A stretch of 64,000 bases of DNA from Ephydatia muelleri (lineage: Eukaryota; Porifera; Demospongiae; Spongillida; Spongillidae), in the NCBI GenBank assembly GCA_013339895.1, contig JABACO010000022.1, positions 6,524,428 through 6,588,427 of the forward strand, in the 5' to 3' direction. Every line of letters begins with the position of its first letter. Within the stretch, counting starts at the first letter, position 1. A program made the position numbers and the translations under genes. The notes under the pieces were generated by a model, which saw only the letters and a program-made list of their open reading frames with translations, was not told the origin of the DNA and ran no database searches. This document shows, one piece after another, positions 53,490 through 64,000 of the stretch.

Positions 53490-56400
53490 CCAAAAATCAG
53501 CCAGCTACAGCGGAGGTGGGTAGCATTGAAACAAGCTCCGCTACATGGGCACGAGGACTAGTCGAGGGTCGTAAAACGGACATGTTGCTGGACACAGGCT
53601 CCGCAGTGACGATACTCCGCGCCGAAGTGTGGAATGAGTTAAATGGTGTCGACAGTGGTACACGTGAGTTACAGGTCGTTTCTAAAAGTGTTGTAACAGC
53701 TGATGGTAGCAGTCTGGAGATGTTGGGGCAGGTCACCCTTTCAGTAGAAATAGGTGGGTTGGTAGGACTGCATCCAATCTTGGTTGCAAAGAGCCTTACA
53801 AGAGTGTATATTGGGTGCTGATTTCCTTGTTGCTCATGGCTGCGTACTTGACTACACTACCAAGACATTACTTGCTGGTGGCAAGTTAGTTCCCGTGCAT
53901 TGTAAGGGACAATGCGTGTCACCATGTTATCCTGTAATGTGCAGTGCTGTGTTAATGGAAGACACATGCATACAGGAACAATGTGAGATGCAGGTTCCAG
54001 TCAGTCTGACTCTAGGTGAGGGTCTGTGTGCTGTGGCACGTGAAGAGTTCTGTGGTCTGCTGGAACCAGAGCCCCTGTTCATGGAGCGGCATGGACTTGC
54101 TGTGGCCCACTCTATCTCTCGAAATAAGAATGGTGTCACAATGATACAGCTCATGAATCCAAATCCAACAGCCATAAGAGTTCTCAAAGGAGAGAAGGTG
54201 AAAAAGTTTCATTCTGTTGACGAGAGCAAGTGTGTTTATGTACTGTCAGGCTCCTCCCCAGAAGTAGGTAGCAGATCTCAAGAGAGTCTCGAGAGCATTA
54301 TTACCAGCCTAGTCTGCGATGCGGAGGATCTCTCGTCAGAAGAACGGAAACAGCTGAAGGAACTGTTGCACCGATTCTCCGACGTCATATCTTTGTCCGA
54401 TTCAGATATTGGGAGAACGGAAATGATTCAACATCATATCAACACAGAGAATGCAAAACCCGTTAAGCAAGCTCCTCGACGGCTACCCTTTCATCATCTT
54501 AAGGAGGTGAAGAAATTAGTTGAGAGCATGCTTGATAACAATGTAATTGAACCTTCGAATGGGCCGTGGGCGTCGCCAATAGTGTTGGTGAAGAAGAAAG
54601 ACGGTTCGACCAGATTTTGTGTTGATTTCCGTCAGTTAAATTCAGTCACCGGAAGGACGCACATCCCATTCCAAGGATTGACGAGACTTTGGATGCACTG
54701 CATGGAGCATGTTGGTTTTCAACACTTGACCTGGCCAGTGGCTACTGGCAGTGGCTACTGGCAGGTGAAAGTAGCACCGGAGGATCGAGAGAAGACGGCG
54801 TTTACTATACTCCGTATGGTCTATACCAGTTTTGTGTGATGCCGTTTGGCCTGTGTAATGCACCCAGTACCTTTCAGCGCCTGATGGAACTAGTCCTGGC
54901 AGGCCTTCATTGGTCTTCTTGCCTCGTATATTTAGACGACATCATTATCTACAGTCGCACAGTCAAAGAACACCTCACAAGGCTGGAAGAGGTACTTGAG
55001 AGGTTACAGGCAGCTGGAATGAAATTGAAGCCTAAAAAGTGCCGACTGCTTCGTCGGAAGGTTAATTACCTGGGCTACATAGTTTCCAGTGGCGGAGTGC
55101 AAACGGATCCACTGAAAGTCGAATGCATTCTCAGCTGGCCCTCGCCGACTACCCAGAAAGAGCTAAGACAGTTTCTCGGTCTTGCCTCTTATTATCGGCG
55201 ATTTGTGAAAGGCTTCGCCAGCATCGCTGCCCCCCTCAATCACCTGCTGGAAAAGGGTAAGCCATGGGAGTGGACGAAAGTATGTGAACATGCATTTAGT
55301 TCCCTGAAGAAAATGCTGACAACTTCCCCGATTTTGGCATACCCAGATTTTGAAATAGAATTTACAGTTGATTGCGATGCTAGTGGAGATGGTCTGGGTG
55401 CGGTGTTGTCGCAATGCATTGGGGGTGGTGAAAATGTGATTTCATATGCAAGCAGATCATTAACGAAGCCTGAAAAGAAGTACTGCGCCACCCGGAAAGA
55501 AATGCTAGCGTTGGTGTGGGCGGTTGGTCAATTCCGTCCATATCTTTTGGGGAGACCATTTACAGTACGGACTGACCACAGTGCTCTTCAGTGGCTCTAC
55601 TCATTCAAGGAACCAGAAGGACAAGTGGCCAGGTGGCTGGAATCGCTTGCAGAATACGAATTCACAGTCCAACATCGTCCCGGGAAGAAGCATACTAATG
55701 CTGATGCTTTGTCTCGCGTACCCTGCCAGGATGCCCTTGCAGTCAATGCCAACAGCATACCTCTGGACCGCACGGATAGCTGGCTGTCACAGCTGTCTAA
55801 ACGGGAGATTCGTGAGTTGCAGTCCAGAGACGAGGGTATAGAACAGGTGATAGAGTGGGTAGAGCATCCAAAAACCCAGCCTCAGCGTTGTCCACCGAGT
55901 GCTAGCCATGTGATGAAGAGCCTCTGGGCCCAGAAGAAGTACCTAGAAGTAATAGATGGAGTGTTGTATCGGCGTTGGGAAGATGCAGGGGGCGGGGTTT
56001 TAATAAATGTTTCCAGTTAGTTATTCCACCCAGTTTGGTACCAACTGTACTTGCTGAGCTTCACGACTCTCCTACGGCAGGCCACTTAGGAGTGGGCAAG
56101 GTACTGGAAAAGGTCAGACGTAGATTTTACTGGGTTGGGCAGCGCCGGGATGTGCAGGGATGGTGTGATTCATGTAATTTGTGTGGGTCGACGAAGTCGC
56201 CACCTAAACACCGTCACGCTCCATTGCAAGCGGACGTTTCTACAACCCCTATGCAACGTGTGGCGATGGATATCCTGGGTCCTCTACCGTTGACACCCCG
56301 TTCAAATAAGTACGTGTTGGTAATCGGTGATTACTTTACCAAGTGGACGGAAGCGTTTGCTATCCCAGACATGGAGACAGTTACAGTAGCTCGTGTGTTT

Positions 56401-57312
56401 GTTAATGAGTTTGTTTCCAGGTTTGGGGCACCGACACACCTCCATACAGATCAGGGTAGAAGCTTTGAATCATCCCTAATAAAAGAGCTCTGTCAGCTGA
56501 TGGGAATTGTCAAGACCAGGACCACCCGCAATCAGACGGCATGATTGAGCGTTTCAACAGGACTTTATTGTCGATGTTGAGAATGGCAGCAGTTGATGAC
56601 GAAAGCAACTGGGACCTGAAGCTACCATGCCTTATGTTGGCATATCGGACTAGTGTCCATGAGGCTACCAAACATACACCATTTTCCCTGATGTTTGGCA
56701 GAGAGGTGCAGCTGCCTATCGATGTCATGTTTGGTTTGCCCACAGGTTCTGGTCAGCCTACTAATGTTCCAGTGTATGTTAAGGAATTACGGAAGTGGTT
56801 GAGCGAAGCTTATGAACGTGTACGACAGCACCTTTCTGCTGACATAAACTGTTGTACGACACAAAGGTTGCAGGTAACCCTTTTGTTAAAGGGGACAAAG
56901 TATGGCTACACAATGCAGCAGTACCACGGGGGTATTCTAAGAAGTTGCATAGATTTTGGAAAGGGCCATACACAGTGGTGGATGTGCTAAATAATTGCGT
57001 ATACAAAATCAAACAAGATGCCAGTCCTCACAAACAGCACACAGTACATTTTGACAGGTTGAAGCCATACTTGCACAGGGTGGAGCATACAGAAGAAGCA
57101 GGTCCTTCACAGCAGGGTGATGTACCAGCTAGGGAGACCATCCTACTGCACGATGTGAATGAAGAAATGTATGACATGGTGGTAGTGCCACAGAACCAGG
57201 CTGCGCAGTTAGCACCAGCTGACGAGGAAACTCAACAGCCAGTTGAACATTATCATGAAGACCCAGTAGAGGAAGTTGGTGAGCAGGATGACGGTGATGA
57301 CACAGAGCCTCA
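53486..57312 (+). pseudogene. pol: Gypsy Pol, multiple frameshifts, runs into gap
   Basis: Protease: DMLLDTGSAVTIL and, after a frame change near 53800, ILGADFL. RT: PLSFHH-type start, SPIVLVKKKDGSTRFCVDFR, then a frame change near 54650 and a 13-bp tandem duplication at 54737-54762; YLDDIIIYS is the catalytic box. RNase H: DCDASGDGLGAV, RKEMLALVW, TDHSALQWL, NADALSR. Integrase: HDSPTAGHLG with CDSCNLC, MDILGPL (Asp), HTDQGRSFE (Asp), a frame change near 56530, IERFNRTLLSML (Glu), then GPYTVVDVL. Five or so lesions make it non-functional despite matching LTRs. Confidence 0.92.
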
Positions 57313-58312
57313 NNNNNNNNNNNNNNNNNNNNNNNNNNNNNNNNNNNNNNNNNNNNNNNNNNNNNNNNNNNNNNNNNNNNNNNNNNNNNNNNNNNNNNNN
57401 NNNNNNNNNNNNNNNNNNNNNNNNNNNNNNNNNNNNNNNNNNNNNNNNNNNNNNNNNNNNNNNNNNNNNNNNNNNNNNNNNNNNNNNNNNNNNNNNNNNN
57501 NNNNNNNNNNNNNNNNNNNNNNNNNNNNNNNNNNNNNNNNNNNNNNNNNNNNNNNNNNNNNNNNNNNNNNNNNNNNNNNNNNNNNNNNNNNNNNNNNNNN
57601 NNNNNNNNNNNNNNNNNNNNNNNNNNNNNNNNNNNNNNNNNNNNNNNNNNNNNNNNNNNNNNNNNNNNNNNNNNNNNNNNNNNNNNNNNNNNNNNNNNNN
57701 NNNNNNNNNNNNNNNNNNNNNNNNNNNNNNNNNNNNNNNNNNNNNNNNNNNNNNNNNNNNNNNNNNNNNNNNNNNNNNNNNNNNNNNNNNNNNNNNNNNN
57801 NNNNNNNNNNNNNNNNNNNNNNNNNNNNNNNNNNNNNNNNNNNNNNNNNNNNNNNNNNNNNNNNNNNNNNNNNNNNNNNNNNNNNNNNNNNNNNNNNNNN
57901 NNNNNNNNNNNNNNNNNNNNNNNNNNNNNNNNNNNNNNNNNNNNNNNNNNNNNNNNNNNNNNNNNNNNNNNNNNNNNNNNNNNNNNNNNNNNNNNNNNNN
58001 NNNNNNNNNNNNNNNNNNNNNNNNNNNNNNNNNNNNNNNNNNNNNNNNNNNNNNNNNNNNNNNNNNNNNNNNNNNNNNNNNNNNNNNNNNNNNNNNNNNN
58101 NNNNNNNNNNNNNNNNNNNNNNNNNNNNNNNNNNNNNNNNNNNNNNNNNNNNNNNNNNNNNNNNNNNNNNNNNNNNNNNNNNNNNNNNNNNNNNNNNNNN
58201 NNNNNNNNNNNNNNNNNNNNNNNNNNNNNNNNNNNNNNNNNNNNNNNNNNNNNNNNNNNNNNNNNNNNNNNNNNNNNNNNNNNNNNNNNNNNNNNNNNNN
58301 NNNNNNNNNNNN
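57313..58312. other. Assembly gap (1000 N)
   Basis: Exactly 1000 N, a nominal gap size. Reading frames drawn across it are meaningless. Confidence 1.
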
Positions 58313-58394
58313 ACAAGTTGAACAAGTCCCTCTGCGTCGTTCTAGCCGCAGCAGACAGCCTCCAGAAAGGCTTGGAAGTTGGACTTATTTTTAG
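58313..58394 (+). pseudogene. pol: C-terminal end of Gypsy Pol
   Basis: The frame ends RRSSRSRQPPERLGSWTYF and a stop, the Arg-rich tail usual for Gypsy integrases. Confidence 0.8.
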
Positions 58395-58419
58395 CATGAC
58401 ACGTGGACGTGTCCTCTTC

Positions 58420-58432
58420 AAGGAGGGAGCAG
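58420..58432 (+). other. Polypurine tract
   Basis: AAGGAGGGAGCAG directly precedes the 3' LTR. Confidence 0.8.
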
Positions 58433-58547
58433 TGTAACGACATCACGTGCTGATCTGCTCTAGAACATTCTTTTATGTTATATAAGAAGTCACTTGTATG
58501 CATGTAAATGTTCTTCTCATTTACCTATTTCCGGTGTATGCGTTACA
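58433..58547 (+). repeat. 3' LTR (115 bp)
   Basis: Matches 52496-52610; ends CGTTACA before the ATAG target duplication. Confidence 0.95.
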
Positions 58548-59663
58548 ATAGTTTCAAGAAATAACAAATTTAATCTTACCCACTGAATGTTAGCAGTTGT
58601 AGTAAAGAATATACATGTCAAATCTCAAAATGAAACACAAAAGTACTTACAAATCCCTAAATTCAGAGTCACGATCAGTTGGGCATGCCATGTCACAATG
58701 AAATGGATAAGTAATTAAATATAAATACCAAAATAGTAGTTTAAAATGTAAACTTACAGACTGTAGCATAATATTTGAGTTGGGGAATTTAGAGAGATCG
58801 TTCAAAAGCAGCACAAATACATGTTCGCTACTCAGCATCACTTACGGGCTATAAAAATTGAAGGGAAATTGATACAAATAAAAGAACATGCATGCAATGT
58901 TCATATCAACGTTCAACGTACAGACCCATCTGATCACACAACGGAACGTACCGACTTATTGACGACGTCGTAAATGGTAAGAAAAAGAAAAAAAAGTGCA
59001 AAATACAACTAAATTTAATTCAGATCTTACGGTCTAAACATCCATTGGTGATGGGACGTGATATTGTACAATGCTATTACATACAAAATTCTTTTTATTT
59101 ACCGGTACTTACTGCCTGAGTTTTCAAAGCATGCATAATGAATACAAATTATGCAAGCGGAGAAGCATTGTATACTGGCACTTACTATTGATCACCATCG
59201 ACAGAAAATTGATATTAGTGTTGTATAAAATTATATCCACCGAACACAGCGAGCACAAATGAAGCGGCTTACTTTCTGATAATGGTTTCGCAATTATTCG
59301 TTCAGTTAGAAGAATGAACTGCATGTAATATTTTGAATCCAAAGCCATGCACTTACATAACACTGCATGTAAATTTAAAGCGAAGAGTTAATCAAGATGT
59401 GTTAGAAGCTCATAACAAAATTGATAAGCGCTTGCAACCAAAGGCTACTTACACAGATTCCTTGGTATGTTTGTACAGGTGATGTCACCCAAGACCGGTA
59501 TCATTACTAAGACGGGATTTGAAAACTTTCAAGAACACACTTACCATCGTTTGCTTGATGTCATCGGCCTGTGGTAAAGGAAGGCTGTGTATAATAAAAC
59601 ACCCAATGCATGCATTATATGAATTGTATAGGGCCGTTTTGTCTGCATAGTCAAGTTGCGCCC

Positions 59664-59665
<2 letters not shown>

Positions 59666-59735
<70 letters not shown>
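59666..59735. repeat. (TG)n microsatellite
   Basis: Counterpart of the compound repeat at 31079-31310. Confidence 0.95.
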
Positions 59736-59737
<2 letters not shown>

Positions 59738-59872
59738 ACGTAATTGCAGTTATTTGTAGTGTTATGACCTGCTCGGCATAAACAGGCCTAGTACGTATAG
59801 TACAGCCATATCGGGCGATTGATGCGTGCGTGCGCTTGAAATTTAGAGTCATCTATCGATTAGTTTTCCGTA

Positions 59873-60025
59873 ATTTTCAGGAGGTATATACACCTCTTAT
59901 TGAACAACTGAAGTTGTTTCGTAGCATTTTACACCACCATTGCCTTCAAATCCTACACACCACCGATACATAGTTACTTGTTCAATAAGAGGTGGATACT
60001 TACTGAAATTACCGATAAGCTTATC
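59873..60025. repeat. Small inverted-repeat insertion
   Basis: AATTTTCAGGAGGTATATAC and TTATTGAACAA blocks are repeated inverted ~100 bp downstream. Absent from the left copy of the duplicated locus. Confidence 0.6.
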
Positions 60026-60254
60026 GATAGTTGACTCTACAGAATTACCTATATGTATTTTTTAAATTCATTTTTTGCATACAGCAATAGTATGCACTTA
60101 TGTTAACCTCCTCCGCTTGCTGTTCTTTCAGTTTGTCACGTGCTTTGGACATCTCTCGCAAGTACCGTAACATCATATCTGTCGTTTTTGTAGAAATGTA
60201 ATAGCGTCATGCATGGGATAATTATTGCACACGCGGACACACATAAAAGAGGTA

Positions 60255-61201
60255 CACTGCAAATAAGTTGGTTGCAACGGTAAACCAAAAATTGGTTTAC
60301 CCTTTGGACTACACAGTGTAAACCAAACTAGGTTTATACGTTAAACCAAATGAATTTGGTTAAATGTTTAAACCATAATTTTTGGTTTAAAGATTAAACC
60401 AAAGATTTTAAAAAGAAAAAAAAAAGAAAAAAAAAAATTTTGGCCACTAGCGTGATTGGAACTCTTAAGGTTATACGCTAACGCTATTTTATTACGACTT
60501 CACCGTCTTGACCATCTGACAACCCTGTTAAAACGCTTTCTCGAATGCATGCTCATTAGAGCAAAACCCGGCATTTACACTCTTTATGGAAGGTACGGCG
60601 GTACAGATGTGTGGTGATTGAGTTACAGAATATACAAAGCTTTGGTGCCAAAATATTCCACCAACTTTCTCGTTAGAGGGTGTTTTTCTTTACTTGTATA
60701 TAATAATACCCCTTGTGACGCGATTATAACCGATCGCGAAGTCTTCCAACCGCCTCTGCACTTCAAGCTGCGCTCGCTCTCCCCTGATAGCGGTACGACC
60801 AGACACGCCTCATATACGTAGCTATCAGGAATTCCTCACCCAGAACTTAAACTGCGGAGTGACCTTCCCGCCCCTCCACCTGCCCCCCCCCCCCCCCCCC
60901 CCCTCCCCCCCCCCCCCCTCTTTCACCGTGTACATCGTTACTACTTATGCATAAGAACATGATATATTTTACATTTGAAATCAGCGACTATGAATTCAAA
61001 ATTGGTATTCTCAATGATAAATACTATTTTTAAACGATTGGTTTAAAGCGTAAACCAAGTCAAATTTAAACCAAATTGCTGCGTTTAAGGATTAAACCAC
61101 AAAATTGGTTTGACATTTTGGTTTAACCGTGAAACCAGTTAAAATTTAAACCACTGGTTTAATTTTCTTGGTTTACCATTGCAACCAACTTATTTGCAGT
61201 G
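60255..61201. mobile_element. MITE with TTAAACCA subterminal repeats
   Basis: Ends CACTGCAAATAAGTTGGTTG and complement (GCAACCAACTTATTTGCAGTG). TTAAACCAAA motifs fill both subterminal zones (60280-60410, 61030-61170). The palindrome extends a few bases beyond (AGAGGTA / TACCTCT), so the true boundary may be wider. It lies in an intron of the broken micro-exon copy and is missing from the intact copy. Confidence 0.75.
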
Positions 61202-61376
61202 TACCTCTTCTAATATTATAATTCTGATACAATTCGATAGGGACGTCCGGAAAGCATGATATAAGGACATTGAACTATTCTAGAATTCTCTATGACTGTG
61301 CATGAAAGTGAGCTTGGATCTTGGTTTCGTTTCTTTATGCATGCATGGAGCCATATTAATTGAGTAAACGAGGGCA

Positions 61377-61720
61377 CAAAAAGGTAAGTTTATGAGCCAA
61401 AGGAATTACAGTATGTGTTTGGCTGATATTGAACTTATATATACTCACCGAACGGCTACAAGAGCTGGACACAAAGTGGGCGAGTCCTGAACAAACAAAC
61501 ATGGACAGTACTTATGAAGCGACGTTGGAAGGTAAGAGTTGCCACTGTTTCGGCTAGTCACTCACGTGAGCAAACATGTTTAGTACATGGTAAATCTTCA
61601 GTATGTATGATAGTACACGCCTGCATGGTCGTGCATGCGGCACGTGATGTATAAGTACAGAATGTGTGCGCGCGTTTCATAAATCCGCCCTATCTATGAT
61701 CAGGGAGCAGATTAACCAGC
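61377..61720 (+). pseudogene. Flipped upstream exon of the broken micro-exon copy
   Basis: 61465-61531 matches exon 29100-29166 (LDTKWASP, DSTYEATLE) with one amino-acid difference and a phase-1 GTAAGA donor, but lies on the + strand while its downstream exons are on the - strand. The breakpoint is at an ATTGAGTAAACGAGG block (~61360-61376). Confidence 0.75.
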
Positions 61721-62790
61721 ATGTGGCAAATACGAGGAATCAGTGGTTAATACATCTATTAGCATGCAAATAGTTAGGATCAGTGTTTTTAGCGATGTAT
61801 GATATAAATTCCAGAGCATGGTAGCCTTGCAAAAATCGAAGCGATGTCTCTATCGGTGGTTTTTGTAGAGAATGCATGTGGATGCGATTCATAATATGGG
61901 AACATGCAGATACACGGGCACGTGCCATGATGATGTAAGTGTTAGGCCTATCTCTTTTACACATTACTATAAAGATTATTCTTTTAATTTGACACACGCT
62001 CGTGTGCGTCTGATCGATTCTGATTACTGAGTTCAATGCAGTCATTGAATGGTTTCTAGAGTATGTACTTGCACATATATACAGGTTCACTCTTACGTGG
62101 ACTCTACTGCCGCCCTATTTCTTTGGTGTCCCAAATAACGTTCTTTTTGAATTATTTATATTTATCTATTACTATACGTAATACTGAATACGATGTAACA
62201 TCTAGAATGATACAAAAGCGTACAATGCGATTTTAGAGCACTGATACGATTTTATTAATTTTTTTCTCTCCCCGACCTCGTTGCGTGTGGGCGTGGTCAG
62301 AGTTAGACAGCACTGACTTGCGTTCGAGTTTTGGGTACGTCGATAATTCCTTGCTGCAGAGCTAATTAAACATAAACATCGATCCATAAAATTTAAAACC
62401 TTAATTTGATAACTCCACCGGAAACATGATCAACCTATGATATAGTAGAGAGATGCGCCGACCATCATCAATAATGACAGTCTCTAAATCTCGAAACCGC
62501 ACACTCAATGGTGGAGATATCATTGGGAAGATGAATAAGTACAATGGAAAGAACATCTCTAACAAACAGCTTCTCCACCCTATTCATTAATTCTATCCTT
62601 CCTATGTCAATTGTATGTAGCGTCAAGTCCAGCTTTGATCAATACAGCAGTAAAACCCCAAATACATGTAGTGCAATGGCTTAAATACTTGTATATATTC
62701 AGTGTGCATGAGCATGAAATTAAAATAAGCATGATTTAATATACAGTCTGCTACATTACTCCTTCCTCTCTCTGAGAGCCGTCATCTTCA
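61721..62790. other. Stretch without recognised gene
   Basis: Short frames on the - strand have no recognised motif. Confidence 0.5.
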
Positions 62791-62799
62791 GTAGGGCAA

Positions 62800-62950
62800 T
62801 GGCTGAGACACCATACACGGATCATATGACTAACATAGACAAATTGGAAACAAGAGAGTTATAACAAAGACCCTCTCCCCAAAACACATATGCATATCCC
62901 ACTTACCTGATAAGAATGTGAGAGGGACCAGAGCGATACTACTATTATAC
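62800..62950. repeat. Fragment of the dispersed repeat family
   Basis: CTAACATAGACAAATTGG and ATGAGAGGGACCAGAG-like blocks match 6040-6290. Confidence 0.6.
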
Positions 62951-64000
62951 TCACTGTGACAAATCTAGGCCCCTCTTCCATGCAAACCCATGTTTAAAAT
63001 AATATTCATCTTATGTTTTACACCTCAGGGTAGCGGTATTATATGAGACCATACTTTTTTGTTCTTCAATCACATTTGTAGATGATATTCATTAGTAACT
63101 CTGGGCTCAATGTTGCTGATTTCATAAAATTGTGGCATAACTTGTCATTGTATTGTAAAAGTGTTAACAGCCAAAAATAATGTATATGGCAGAATTGCCA
63201 AAAATGGATTAACACTTTTATTTCATTCCTTTGTTCTGTCATTTTGTTTATTTATGTACATGTATTATTTGTATGTCATATTTATGTTTGTATGTTAAGT
63301 TTTTATTATTTCCCAGTTATTGCTTAGGAAAAAAAAAAAGAAAAAAAAAAAAAGTAAATGGCTCACAATATAATAAAACACATGGAGGTGTCAAACCTGC
63401 ATGATTACAAACTCTGTCCGTTCATCAGATATTGTTATATTGTTGTACCCATGATGAAGGCTGAGGTCATTTAGACATTGTGCATTGATACTTCTTTCGT
63501 TGTACTTTGTTATTGTTGACACACACTCTTCTGGCCTGTTTGTTTTTTATATAATGTAAATCTGTAATAACTATCACCATGGTTGTGGGCAGATGATCAA
63601 TGAGGTTATAATGTTTCAATCTTCTGGCTTTTAAACTGCTGTTGGAGCTGGTACGTACAGGATGCACGTGATCTGTTTTGAAACTGATGCAGCACTTGAC
63701 AGACACAGAGTTTTTTATTATTAAAACGAACAATAAAATGCTGATGAAATGACAGGGATGCTAACCACCTTTTCACATCCTTGTTAATCCAGACCAGAAA
63801 CACTTAGTACAATCTTCGCATGCGTTGTCTTGACTTTCATGCCGGTTTCCTGCTTATCTATTGTGGTTAACCATGTACATAAAGGAGAATCTCTAGATAC
63901 TTTACACATTCACTATGGCTGGAATGTATAACAATAATCCACAATTGTGCTTATGAACTCTGTATTCTCAACTGGCTATTCCATGACATGTACCCGAGGT
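62951..64000. other. Stretch without recognised gene
   Basis: Two overlapping - strand frames (63733-63467 and 63803-63606) have no family I recognise. A mixed poly-A tract lies at ~63330-63355. Confidence 0.45.

Larger units (their letters stand above)
52496..58547 (+). mobile_element. Ty3/Gypsy LTR retrotransposon
   Basis: Two 115-bp LTRs, a 4-bp ATAG target duplication (52492-52495 and 58548-58551), primer site, gag, protease, RT, RNase H and integrase in standard Gypsy order, and a purine-rich tract before the 3' LTR. It inserted into an intron of the inverted micro-exon pseudogene. Confidence 0.95.
51600..60178 (-). pseudogene. Inverted, broken copy of the micro-exon gene
   Basis: The complement matches 30628-33345 and is interrupted by the Gypsy element at 52496-58547. 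Conserved exons (- strand): 60178-60102, 59568-59545, 59470-59453, 59362-59357, 59275-59273, 59115-59113 (GCA), 59033-59031 (ACC), 58954-58952 (TCG), 58848-58846 (CCC), 58760-58758 (TCT), 58656-58651, 58582-58580 (TGG), 52454-52452 (TTT), 52377-52375 (TGT), 52282-52280 (GCT), 52206-52192 and 52136-52125 with the TGA, then AATAAA. Lesions: donor GT to AT after 60102, acceptor AG to AA before 59470 and before 52454, and loss of the Cys micro-exon expected near 59190. Exon boundaries and reading phase are otherwise kept, and the 77-nt exon differs from its 80-nt partner by exactly one codon. Confidence 0.8.

Noticed and set aside
56852..58421. Very long open frames across 57313-58312
   Set aside because: They cross 1000 N; only the flanking parts are real pol sequence.
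63467..63803. Two overlapping - strand frames of 88 and 65 codons
   Set aside because: They overlap in different phases, show no recognisable family and no splice or promoter context, so I do not call a gene.

Overview
This window is transposon-dense nuclear DNA from a non-vertebrate metazoan. The evidence is spliceosomal introns with GTAAGT donors and AG acceptors, AATAAA polyadenylation signals, long CA/TG microsatellites, and animal-type mobile elements (Merlin, hAT, CACTA/EnSpm, a DIRS-like tyrosine-recombinase retroelement, Ty3/Gypsy, MITEs). An early-branching marine animal such as a sponge or cnidarian is my guess from the element repertoire and short introns; no rRNA, tRNA or diagnostic host gene settles it. 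There is one 1000-N scaffold gap (57313-58312).

Layout. 1-4673 and 10225-14893 are two near-identical copies of one segment (offset 10,224 bp), each holding a ~150-bp tandem array, a Merlin element with a perfect 8-bp target duplication, and a decayed hAT transposon. Between and after them lie a dispersed repeat family, a second hAT fragment, a divergent gene pair that looks transposon-derived (8157-10162), and small inverted-repeat elements. 16400-24800 is a jumble of inverted and direct repeat copies ending in a decayed DIRS-like element (RT, RNase H, tyrosine recombinase).

25168-32860 holds the most striking locus: an apparently intact host gene on the + strand. It begins with a signal-peptide exon and ends in a run of at least 17 tiny exons (11 of exactly one codon, two of two codons, plus 15-, 18- and 24-nt exons and a short terminal exon), each set between a canonical AG acceptor and a GTAAGT-like donor and followed by a stop codon and AATAAA. 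The predicted C-terminal peptide has six cysteines, each encoded by a different exon. A second, inverted copy (51600-60178, with one further exon in flipped orientation at 61465-61531) conserves almost every micro-exon but has lost splice sites and one exon and has been split by a Gypsy retrotransposon, so it reads as a pseudogene.

33577-40660 is a nest: a Gypsy-like pol on the - strand with integrase placed before reverse transcriptase, split by a foldback element with TA target duplications and by a 2.65-kb element that encodes a multi-exon protein matching the N-terminal zinc-binding and RING region of RAG1. 42317-48133 is a nearly complete CACTA/EnSpm element with a transposase and a divergent BEN-domain gene, each carrying an in-frame stop; it sits inside a minisatellite that could encode a Ser/Thr-rich repeat. 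52496-58547 is a Ty3/Gypsy element with 115-bp LTRs, a tRNA-Leu-type primer site, an open gag and a frameshifted pol. The last ~2.3 kb holds only a repeat fragment.
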